16,341 nucleotides of DNA from Acidobacteriota bacterium (lineage in GTDB: Bacteria; Acidobacteriota; Vicinamibacteria; Vicinamibacterales; JAKQTR01): contig JAPKZP010000215.1 in the NCBI GenBank assembly GCA_026393735.1, forward strand, positions 1-16,341, read 5' to 3'. How positions within the stretch are numbered: the first letter of the stretch is position 1; the number at the start of each line of letters is the position of its first letter. Under the pieces are notes generated by a model. The model worked only from the letters and a program-made list of their open reading frames with translations, was not told where the DNA came from and did not search any database. Both the position numbers and the translations under genes were made by a program. This document shows positions 1 through 6,041 of the stretch, piece after piece.

Positions 1-287
1 AGGCGTATCTGAAGGGCCAGTTCCCACCCGAGATCGAGACTCCTGACCAGCTGGCGTCGACGCTGGCCGAACTCATCTTCAACGGGCTCGACGAGCGCGA
101 GATCGACACCTACTACGCGCAGATCGACGCGGCCACGCCAGCCGGGATCGCCCGCGTCATCAAGCAGTACTTCCCGCTCGACGACCTGGTGTTCGCGCTG
201 ATCGGCAAAGCGTCGGACATCGAGGCGGTCGCCAGGAAGTACGCGCCGACCGTGGATCGGAAATCAATCTCCGCGCCGGGATACTAG
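1..287 (+). CDS. M16 (insulinase-like) zinc peptidase, C-terminal fragment
   Basis: The reading frame is open from position 3 to a TAG at 285-287, giving the last 94 residues of a protein that begins upstream of the window. The tail has the pattern of the final repeat of M16 peptidases: a helix with LAELIFNGLDE, then a YYAQIDAATPAGIARVIKQY segment, then DDLVFALIGKASDIEAVARKY. The corresponding family pattern is 'xY..I..vT.eDv..va.kyl.pd.lv.vvvGd...i'. The catalytic HxxEH motif would lie in the missing N-terminal half, so activity cannot be judged, and this could be the inactive partner subunit seen in many M16 pairs. Bacterial M16 proteins are usually periplasmic or exported. The gene converges with the thioesterase gene, and the 129-bp spacer between the two stops is almost wholly palindromic. 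Confidence 0.8.
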   Translation, partial: AYLKGQFPPEIETPDQLASTLAELIFNGLDEREIDTYYAQIDAATPAGIARVIKQYFPLDDLVFALIGKASDIEAVARKYAPTVDRKSISAPGY

Positions 288-293
288 CGAGCC

Positions 294-323
294 GGGGCGG
301 ACCGGGGTTCGGGGTGCCGCCCC
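294..323. repeat. GC-rich inverted repeat just after the peptidase stop
   Basis: GGGGCGG at 294-300 is the reverse complement of CCGCCCC at 317-323, giving a 7-bp stem around a 16-nt loop. It lies 6 nt beyond the peptidase stop. It could slow or stop transcription, but it lacks a following U-run, so I do not call it an intrinsic terminator. Confidence 0.5.
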
Positions 324-346
324 ACCGACACCATTCCACATGTCTC

Positions 347-421
347 CGTAGGGGCAAGGCCCCGTCCTTGCCCTGCAAGGTTTCGTCCTGGCCCGGGTCG
401 ACACAGGGGTCGACCCCTACG
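347..421. repeat. Twin-hairpin palindromic element with CGTAGGGG/CCCCTACG ends
   Basis: CGTAGGGG at 347-354 and CCCCTACG at 414-421 are exact terminal inverted repeats. Inside lie two hairpins. In the first, GGGCAAGG (352-359) pairs with CCTTGCCC (366-373) around a 6-nt loop. In the second, GGGTCGAC (395-402) pairs with GTCGACCC (409-416) around a 6-nt loop. Positions 405-418 are also a perfect 14-nt palindrome. The design is that of a REP/MITE-like extragenic palindrome. The right end overlaps the stop codon (417-419, minus strand) of the thioesterase gene. It may act as a bidirectional transcription end between the convergent genes. Confidence 0.7.
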
Positions 422-872
422 CCGACGAGGCACCCCCGCGGTCCGGGGGCGGCTGGACGGAGAAGTGCTGACGGATGTCGTCGCCGACGCTGATCGGCCG
501 CCCGGTCCGCATGTCGATCGGGCACCAGAGCGTGCGGGCCTTCGCCAGCAGGCGCCCGTCGCGGGCCCGGAGGATTTCGGTGTGCCGTTCGAAGGTGTGC
601 GCCGTCGCCGCGCCCACCCACGTGCGCGCAACGATCTCGTCCGCGAGTTTCGTCGCGTGCTTGTAGTCGATCTCGTGCCGCACGACGACCCACGCGATGT
701 TCGCCTGCTGTTCCGGTGTCGCGGCTGCCCGCCAGTGCGCGACGGCCACGTCCTGTACCCAGCGAACGTAGACGACATTGTTCACGTGCCCGAGGCCGTC
801 GATGTCGGACGGCTGAACGGGGATGGACATTTCGAACGGCTCCCTCGCCGACATGATCGACACGCGATGCAC
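417..872 (-). CDS. Hot-dog acyl-CoA thioesterase (4HBT / YbgC-FadM-like)
   Basis: The 151-aa product matches the single-domain hot-dog thioesterases that hydrolyse acyl-CoA in the cytoplasm. The diagnostic segment is PSDIDGLGHVNNVVYVRWVQ near residues 21-40, equivalent to 'D.D..GHvNn..Y..w.e', with Asp24 and the GHVNN turn at the expected active-site position. It is followed by the VVVRHEIDYKHATKLADEIVART strand pair typical of the fold. The length is normal for the family. The annotated start is a GTG at 872; an in-frame GTG at 863 sits at a better distance from an AGAGGG, and an ATG lies at 854, so the true N-terminus is uncertain by up to six residues. The last residues (about 135-151, proline and glycine rich) look non-conserved, and the stop codon lies in a palindromic element. 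The substrate cannot be read from the sequence. Confidence 0.85.
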   Translation of the reverse strand: MHRVSIMSAREPFEMSIPVQPSDIDGLGHVNNVVYVRWVQDVAVAHWRAAATPEQQANIAWVVVRHEIDYKHATKLADEIVARTWVGAATAHTFERHTEILRARDGRLLAKARTLWCPIDMRTGRPISVGDDIRQHFSVQPPPDRGGASSA

Positions 873-992
873 CCCTCTGCCAGACGGTTCACAGCCACAG
901 CCGGTTTCAAGACCCGTTCTTGTTCGTCAGTCGCATCGGACGGCATTGTACAACCGCGGCGGCACCCGGCCGGCCGTCGTGTATGCTGGCGG

Positions 993-1083
993 GGATCAGG
1001 TACCGGCTGAAGCCGGTACTCACGAGTGTCACGCTGCCGTCTCGTGCTGCGTTCCGATGTGGAATCCGGCTTCAGCCTGATCC
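993..1083. repeat. MITE-like element with GGATCAGG/CCTGATCC termini
   Basis: GGATCAGG at 993-1000 and CCTGATCC at 1076-1083 are perfect inverted ends. The arms continue as inverted copies: left CTGAAGCCGG (1007-1016) against right CCGGCTTCAG (1066-1075), the left arm carrying 6 extra bases that build its own hairpin GTACCGGC/GCCGGTAC (1000-1007 and 1012-1019, TGAA loop). In the middle, CACGAG (1021-1026) faces CTCGTG (1041-1046). The element fills the spacer between the divergent thioesterase and 557-aa genes, ending 24 nt before the latter's ATG. No transposase is present. Confidence 0.7.
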
Positions 1084-1107
1084 TGCAGGGCGCAGCGTGC
1101 AAGTGCC

Positions 1108-2781
1108 ATGAATCCACTGAGCGCGTTGAATCGACTCGCGGGCATGAAGACGACCTACGGCCCAGGCTGCGGCTCCGAGCGGCTGCCGTTGCTCCGCATA
1201 GTTGCCCGCGCCCGGTTTCGCACGTCAGCCGAGGTCGCACAGCTGCACGAACTGCTCTGTTTCCTGCATGCCTATCCGGATGACGCACGCGTGTTCGCGC
1301 AGGTGCACCGGATGCTGCGCGCATTCGACGTGCGCGCCGACGTCCGGCGCTGGCGCACGCGGCTCGTCAACTCAGGCGTCGCCGGCGCGGACATCGTCTA
1401 TCCCTTCGGGTTCTCGACGGCGCGATGGCTGGCGAGCCGATGCGGGCGCAACCTGACGATCGAGTGGAACGACGTCGGGAACCTGGCGGCGCTCGAAGGG
1501 CGCCTGCAGCTCTTCTCGGCGTGGGCGGAGCGCCCGGTCTTCGATGAACCGCCGCTCGAAGGACGCGCGTGGCTCGACCGGCTGCGGGGCCGCGAGACCG
1601 ATGCGGAGTTCGTCATTCGCCGAAGCGCCGCCCTGCCGGTGCGGGGGATGGCGAACGACCATCTCTACGACGAACTCGGGCTGACGCTGCGCGTGACCGC
1701 CGGCCCGGGCACGCCGAATCGCACGCGGTCGAGGGTCCCCGCTCACGCGGTCGTTCCGCAGCCGACGCCGCTTCGTCTGGCAAGGCCGGACCTGCTATCC
1801 GAGATCAGGGTCCCTCCGCGGCGCATCCGGCGCATTGGCCAGCCCGAGGCGCGGCAGTTGCTCGACCTGGCCCGCGAGTCGATGGTGACCCGCAGCCGCG
1901 ATCTCTATACGTTCACGGCCGCGAACCTCCGGGACGCGCGCCTGGTGGACTGCGGCGACGGCCTCGAGTTCTTCTGCATCGGCGTCGAGCCCGAGCAGCG
2001 CCTCCTGCTTGATACCGTGTACGGCATCCTGACGTTGCGGAACGGCGTCCCCATCGGCTATGCCCTGTTCAGCGCGCTGTGGCGGTCGTCGGAGGTCGCC
2101 TACAACGTCTTTGAGTCGTTTCGCGGCGGCGAATCGGCGTGGGTATACGGCCGCCTGCTCGCGACCATTCACGCGATGTTCGGCGCGGACACGTTCACGG
2201 TCGATCCCTACCAGCTCGGCCACGAGAACGACGAAGGCCTCGATTCAGGGGCCTGGTGGTTCTACTACAAGCTCGGATTCACGCCGTGGGACCCGGCCAC
2301 TGCGCGGCTGGCGCGTGCCGAATCGGCAAAGGTCGCCAGCCGGCGCGGCTACCGCACGAACGCCGCGACGCTTCGGAGGCTCGTGCGATTCAACGTGTTC
2401 CTGCAACTGGGCGAATCCCGCGCCGACGTGATCGGCGCCATTCCGACGGATCGGATCGGCTTGAAGGTGACTGACTATCTGACCACGCGCTTCGGTTCAG
2501 ATCGTGAGCGCGCAACCGTGACACTGGCCGATGAGGCCGCAGAACGACTGGGCGCAGTGCGCTGGCGGCGGCTTCCGCCTGGCGAGAAGTTGTTCTGGGA
2601 ACGCTGGGCGCCGCTCGTGGCGCTGCTCCCGGGGATCGATCGCTGGAGTGCGCAGGACAAGCGCGATCTCGCCGCCGTCATCCGCGCAAAAGGCAGCCGG
2701 GTTGAATCGGATTTCGTGGCGCGCTTCGACGCGCATCCCAGGATTGGCGCCGCGCTGGCCGCCCTCGCTCGACGAGAATAG
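1108..2781 (+). CDS. Conserved-looking protein of unknown function with GNAT-like segment
   Basis: I do not recognise this 557-aa protein. It has no signal peptide and no clear membrane segment, so a cytoplasmic location is likely. Residues 1-230 are Arg-rich and mixed helical, with an aromatic-rich VYPFGFSTARWLASRCGRNL stretch. Residues about 235-400 resemble an acyltransferase of GNAT type: a strand pair GILTLRNGVPIGYALFSAL, an EVAYNVFESFRGGESAWVYG turn-helix where GNAT proteins bind the acyl-CoA pyrophosphate, and a WWFYYKLGFTPWDP ending that recalls the family's 'fYek.GF'. The remaining ~160 residues are helical and unassigned. The GNAT link is a pattern judgement, not a motif match. The start chosen is ATG 1108, which has no strong ribosome site; ATG 1144 is an alternative. 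The gene has no same-strand neighbour close by and appears monocistronic. Confidence 0.7.
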   Translation: MNPLSALNRLAGMKTTYGPGCGSERLPLLRIVARARFRTSAEVAQLHELLCFLHAYPDDARVFAQVHRMLRAFDVRADVRRWRTRLVNSGVAGADIVYPFGFSTARWLASRCGRNLTIEWNDVGNLAALEGRLQLFSAWAERPVFDEPPLEGRAWLDRLRGRETDAEFVIRRSAALPVRGMANDHLYDELGLTLRVTAGPGTPNRTRSRVPAHAVVPQPTPLRLARPDLLSEIRVPPRRIRRIGQPEARQLLDLARESMVTRSRDLYTFTAANLRDARLVDCGDGLEFFCIGVEPEQRLLLDTVYGILTLRNGVPIGYALFSALWRSSEVAYNVFESFRGGESAWVYGRLLATIHAMFGADTFTVDPYQLGHENDEGLDSGAWWFYYKLGFTPWDPATARLARAESAKVASRRGYRTNAATLRRLVRFNVFLQLGESRADVIGAIPTDRIGLKVTDYLTTRFGSDRERATVTLADEAAERLGAVRWRRLPPGEKLFWERWAPLVALLPGIDRWSAQDKRDLAAVIRAKGSRVESDFVARFDAHPRIGAALAALARRE

Positions 2782-2799
2782 CGCCCGCCGGTTTTGTCC

Positions 2800-3327
2800 C
2801 TACCGCACTACCTCGCCGCCAGGAACCGGCGCCGCAATCACGCTGGCCGGCACCTCACTGACGAAGGCCTGGGCGGCGATGCGCCACTTGCCGTCGGAGT
2901 CGTGCCTCCAATGGACGAGGTACGTGCCGCGGTCCTCGCGCGACGGCCTGTTGGGCGGGGCGGCAGGCCCGGCCGTGAACCTGAAGATGTAGCGGCCGCG
3001 TTCGATCGCCAGCGGCTCGCTCGGCTCGATGAGCTGCGAGGTGAGCGTCACCTCCCACCGTCCCCAGCTCAGGGCCTGCTGCCAATAGCGGCGGATTGCC
3101 TCGGTGCCGGCAAGCGACTGGGCGTTCGACAGCGCCAGGATCCCTTCCTCGGAGAAGAACGACGCCACGCACTCGGCTTCGGCCGTCTCGAAACAGCCGA
3201 CGAATTCGTCGTTGATTCCGGTGATGGCCTCCCGGATCGCGGCCGTGTCCTGCTGCGGCGCCTTCGCGCACGACGACGACTCGGCGGCAAGAAAGATCAA
3301 GAGGGCGACCACGAGTCGACGACGCAT
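2800..3327 (-). CDS. Exported SnoaL/DUF4440-like (NTF2-fold) small protein, possible lipoprotein
   Basis: Starting at ATG 3327 gives 175 residues; a longer frame to 3474 exists but lacks a signal and a ribosome site. The N-terminus is a signal sequence: MRRR, a hydrophobic core VVALLIFLAA, then ESSSC with Cys20. The cysteine suggests a lipoprotein, but the box SSSC is weak compared with the usual L-A/S-G/A-C. The mature part follows the NTF2-like/SnoaL pattern: AAIREAITGINDEFVGCFETAEAECVASFFSEEGILALSNAQSLAGTEAIRRYWQ, then alternating beta strands ending with YLVHWRHDSDGKWRIAAQAF. Proteins of this fold are varied in function; some are enzymes and others only bind small molecules, so no activity is assigned. 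The stop lies 18 bp from the convergent 557-aa gene. Confidence 0.8.
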   Translation of the reverse strand: MRRRLVVALLIFLAAESSSCAKAPQQDTAAIREAITGINDEFVGCFETAEAECVASFFSEEGILALSNAQSLAGTEAIRRYWQQALSWGRWEVTLTSQLIEPSEPLAIERGRYIFRFTAGPAAPPNRPSREDRGTYLVHWRHDSDGKWRIAAQAFVSEVPASVIAAPVPGGEVVR

Positions 3328-3330
3328 ACG

Positions 3331-3337
3331 ACCTCCT
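3331..3337 (-). promoter_or_regulatory. Ribosome binding site deciding the start at 3327
   Basis: The minus strand reads AGGAGGT four bases or fewer before ATG 3327, an almost perfect Shine-Dalgarno sequence. It supports the signal-peptide start over the upstream in-frame ATG at 3474. Confidence 0.7.
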
Positions 3338-3439
3338 CGCGAACCGGCTGGGACCGGTGCGGTAGCTTGGCAGATGAGCCAATCGAACACAAGGCGGGGG
3401 CGGCAGCAGCGCAAACACCGCGTGGTAGACTGGCGGGTG

Positions 3440-3451
3440 CCTGCCGGCAGG
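3440..3451. promoter_or_regulatory. 12-nt perfect palindrome upstream of the AOR gene, possible operator
   Basis: CCTGCCGGCAGG is its own reverse complement and lies about 74 nt before the AOR start, in the 197-bp spacer between divergent genes. The position fits an operator, but GC-rich DNA yields such palindromes by chance, and no convincing -35/-10 pair was seen in this spacer. Confidence 0.2.
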
Positions 3452-3512
3452 TCCGGGCCGTCAGGCCTCGTCAATCACGGTAACGGACGCGCCAGCTCCC
3501 GCCACGCCATCC

Positions 3513-3518
3513 AAGGAG
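3513..3518 (+). promoter_or_regulatory. Ribosome binding site deciding the AOR start
   Basis: AAGGAG touches the first ATG (3519), leaving no spacer, but lies six bases before the second in-frame ATG (3525). Normal Shine-Dalgarno spacing therefore favours 3525. Confidence 0.7.
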
Positions 3519-3524
3519 ATGACC

Positions 3525-5732
3525 ATGTCGGTCACCTACGACTATAAGGTCCGCACGAACTACGCCGCAGACGTGTCGACGCTGCGCGCGGCGCACAAGA
3601 CGCTGGTTGAAGTGCCCTTCACCCCGAGCCTGCCCGAGCGGGGCTACACGCGGCGGACGCTCTTTGTCGACCTCAGCACGCTCACCATCTCCGAGAAGGC
3701 GATTACGCAGGAGATGATTGACGTCTTCACGGGCGGCCGCGGGTTCGGCCTCTACTACCTCTGGCAGGCCGTCACGCCCGGGACGAAGTGGAACGACCCG
3801 GAAAACGCCCTCATCATCAGCCCGGGCCCGCTCGCCGGCAACACCCAGTACGCAGGGTCCGGCAAGTCGCTCGTCGTCACGATTTCGCCCGAAACCGGCA
3901 TTCCGATCGACTGCAACGTCGGCGGCTACTTCGGCCCGCTCTTGAAGTTCTGCGGGTTCGACGTCCTCGACATCCGCGGCAAGGCGAAACACGACACCAT
4001 CCTCGTGATTGACGGCCCGCGCGGCGTGATTCGCCTCGAGGAAGCGCCCGAGGAAGCGCCCGACAGCCACATCGCGGCCGAGATCTTCACCCACATGTAC
4101 GCGGACGATGCCCGCGACATGCAGAACGTGGCGGTGGTCTCGGCGGGCAAGGCAGCCGAGTCGGCCTACATGGGCTGCCTGAACTTCTCGTGGTGGGATC
4201 CGAAGCGTGGTGCGGCGCGTCTGAAGCAGGCCGGCCGCGGCGGCACGGGCACGGTGTTCCGCGACAAGAAGCTCAAGGCGCTGGTCGTGCGCGGGTTCCG
4301 GATGAAGACCGACATGAACCGCGCGGCCGACTTCCCGGTCACCGTGCAGGTCGGCAAGCGCATCAACGACGAGATCCGCAACCACGACGACGAGCAGTGC
4401 CACATGCGGCGGCAGGGCACGGCCCACCTCGTCGAAGTGATGGACGCCTACGACCTGCTGCCGGTGCACAACTTCCAGTACGGCAAGCACGTCGACACGC
4501 CGAAGATCGACTCCCAGGTGTGGGACCGGCGGTTCACGCAGGGCATCCCGGATCAGTGCTGGTACGGCTGCGGCATGGCGTGCTCGAAGGCGGCCGATGG
4601 CCACCACGTCCTGACGGGTCCCTACAAGGGCCACATCGTCACGGTCGACGGCCCCGAGTACGAGAACGCCGCAGGCCTCGGATCGAACTGCGGGCTGTTC
4701 GATCCCGACTGGCTGCTCGAGGTGAACTTCTACTGCGACACCTACGGTATCGACACGATCTCGTTCGGCACCGCCTGCGCATTCGTCATGGAGTGCTGGG
4801 AGAAGGGCATCCTGAACGCCGAGCGCACGGGCGGACTCGACCTGGCCTGGGGCAACGGCGCGTCCGAGGTCGAACTGCTCCACCAGATGGCCCGCGGCGA
4901 AGGCTTCGGCATCACGGTCGGCAAGGGCGTGAAGTACATGCAGGACCTGTTCATCAGGAACGGGTGGGGCGATCCGCAGCTCATCCGCGACATGGGCATG
5001 CAGATCAAGGGCCTCGAGATCTCGCAGTACATGTGCAAGGAGTCCCTCGCGCAGCAGGGGGGGTTCGCGCTGGCGAACAAGGGCCCGCAGCACGACGAGG
5101 CGTGGCTCATCTTCATGGACATGGTGAACAACCAGATCCCGACCTTCGAGGACAAGGCCGAGGCGCTGCACTACTTCCCGCTGTTCCGCACGTGGTTCGG
5201 CCTGCAGGGGCTCTGCAAGCTGCCGTGGAACGACATTGAACCGCCGGACAACCACGAGAAGTACCCGGGGCCCGAGGCGGCCAAGGTGCCGGAGCACGTG
5301 GAGAACTACCTGAAGCTCTACACCGGCATCACGGGCAAGCCGCTCGACCGCAAGAGCCTCATCGAGCAGTCCGAGGCGGTCTACAACTTCCAGCGCGTGT
5401 TCAACCTGCGCATGGGCCAGGGCGACCGGAAGAACGACATGCCGCCGTACCGCGCCATGGGCCCGGTGACGAAGGAAGAGTACGAGTCGCGCGCCGAGCG
5501 CTACGACAAGCAGCTCAAAGAGATCGTCGGCATCGACCCGGCGGGCAAGTCCACCGAGGAGAAGATGACGCTGCAGCGCGCGTGGCGCACGGACCGCTAC
5601 AACAAGCTCGTCGATGCCGTCTACAAGCGCCGGGGCTGGACGCCGGACGGCGTGCCGACCATGGAGACGCTGAAGAAACTGAAGATCGACTCGCCCGAGG
5701 TCGTGGCGGTGGTGGCACCGCACCTGGGATGA
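3525..5732 (+). CDS. Aldehyde:ferredoxin oxidoreductase (AOR) family tungsten/molybdenum-pterin enzyme
   Basis: The 735-aa product belongs to the AOR family, whose members use a W (or Mo) bis-pterin and one [4Fe-4S] cluster, usually to oxidise aldehydes to acids with ferredoxin. Numbered from Met 3525, visible family signatures are GGRGFGLYYLW (70-80), GRGGTGTVFRDKKLKAL (237-253), GPEYENAAGLGSNCGLFD (376-393) and CDTYGIDTISFGTACAFVMEC (404-424). Cluster ligands are probably Cys345, Cys349, Cys353 (in QCWYGCGMACS) and Cys564 (GLQGLCKLPWND). The first three are spaced C-x3-C-x3-C; archaeal AOR has C-x2-C-x3-C. The segment KGPQHDEAW stands where classical AORs have a different active-site loop. 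Length exceeds archaeal AOR (~605 aa), with a ~40-residue N-terminal extension and a long C-terminus. No signal peptide is seen, so it is cytoplasmic. It is followed by a ThiS-like gene and a symporter. The substrate is unknown; the class II benzoyl-CoA reductase subunit BamB is a related relative. Confidence 0.9.
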   Translation: MSVTYDYKVRTNYAADVSTLRAAHKTLVEVPFTPSLPERGYTRRTLFVDLSTLTISEKAITQEMIDVFTGGRGFGLYYLWQAVTPGTKWNDPENALIISPGPLAGNTQYAGSGKSLVVTISPETGIPIDCNVGGYFGPLLKFCGFDVLDIRGKAKHDTILVIDGPRGVIRLEEAPEEAPDSHIAAEIFTHMYADDARDMQNVAVVSAGKAAESAYMGCLNFSWWDPKRGAARLKQAGRGGTGTVFRDKKLKALVVRGFRMKTDMNRAADFPVTVQVGKRINDEIRNHDDEQCHMRRQGTAHLVEVMDAYDLLPVHNFQYGKHVDTPKIDSQVWDRRFTQGIPDQCWYGCGMACSKAADGHHVLTGPYKGHIVTVDGPEYENAAGLGSNCGLFDPDWLLEVNFYCDTYGIDTISFGTACAFVMECWEKGILNAERTGGLDLAWGNGASEVELLHQMARGEGFGITVGKGVKYMQDLFIRNGWGDPQLIRDMGMQIKGLEISQYMCKESLAQQGGFALANKGPQHDEAWLIFMDMVNNQIPTFEDKAEALHYFPLFRTWFGLQGLCKLPWNDIEPPDNHEKYPGPEAAKVPEHVENYLKLYTGITGKPLDRKSLIEQSEAVYNFQRVFNLRMGQGDRKNDMPPYRAMGPVTKEEYESRAERYDKQLKEIVGIDPAGKSTEEKMTLQRAWRTDRYNKLVDAVYKRRGWTPDGVPTMETLKKLKIDSPEVVAVVAPHLG

Positions 5733-5734
5733 GC

Positions 5735-5755
5735 GAGTGGGGTCAGACTCCACTC
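5735..5755 (+). repeat. 21-nt hairpin between AOR and sulfur-carrier genes
   Basis: GAGTGGGGT (5735-5743) pairs with GACTCCACTC around a 3-nt loop, giving a 9-bp stem with one G-T pair. It starts 2 nt after the AOR stop and has no U-run. It could be a REP-like unit, a stabiliser of the upstream mRNA, or a site that lowers read-through to the small carrier gene. Confidence 0.45.
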
Positions 5756-5795
5756 CCAACACATCGGGAATGGAATCAGCACTGCCGGCCACTGC

Positions 5796-5993
5796 ATGTT
5801 GATCGTCAACGAAGAGCCCCTCGAGTACGACGAGGGCATGACCGTCGCCGACGTCCTCAAGAAGCGCAACTACATCTGGCGCATGCTGGCGGTGTGGGTG
5901 AACGGTCAGTTCGTCCAGCGGGGCACCTACGACAAGACCCCGGTGCCGGACGGCGCCGAGGTGAAGGTCATCCACCAGATCGCGGGGGGCTAG
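5796..5993 (+). CDS. ThiS/MoaD-family sulfur-carrier protein
   Basis: The 65-aa product has the ubiquitin-like ThiS/MoaD pattern: MLIVNEEPLEYDEGMTVADVL, then LAVWVNGQFVQRGTYDKTPVPDGAEVKVIHQIAGG. The terminal Gly-Gly is the residue pair that is adenylated by an E1-like enzyme and turned into a thiocarboxylate that donates sulfur. It follows the AOR gene by 63 bp, and small carriers of this type are recurrent partners of AOR-family genes; sulfur donation during tungsto- or molybdopterin formation for the neighbouring enzyme is the likely role (inference). ThiS for thiamine is the alternative, but no thiamine genes are nearby. No matching E1 or MoaE gene is in the window. There is no clear ribosome site before ATG 5796, so expression may depend on the AOR message. 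Confidence 0.85.
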   Translation: MLIVNEEPLEYDEGMTVADVLKKRNYIWRMLAVWVNGQFVQRGTYDKTPVPDGAEVKVIHQIAGG

Positions 5994-6026
5994 CCGCACC
6001 CCCCACGCCCTTCGTGCCTCGCCTCC

Positions 6027-6033
6027 AGAGGAA
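6027..6033 (+). promoter_or_regulatory. Ribosome binding site of the symporter gene
   Basis: AGAGGAA lies eight bases before ATG 6042, an ordinary Shine-Dalgarno arrangement that fixes the start. Confidence 0.55.
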
Positions 6034-6041
6034 CGCACACC

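Noticed and set aside
3328..3474. Upstream extension of the small exported protein
   Set aside because: It would bury the signal peptide 49 residues inside the protein, and a near-perfect Shine-Dalgarno sequence precedes ATG 3327.
3360..3512. Sigma-70-like promoter for the AOR operon (TTGGCA at 3367, TAGACT-like at about 3425)
   Set aside because: The two boxes are far outside normal spacing and no other pair in this GC-rich spacer is convincing.
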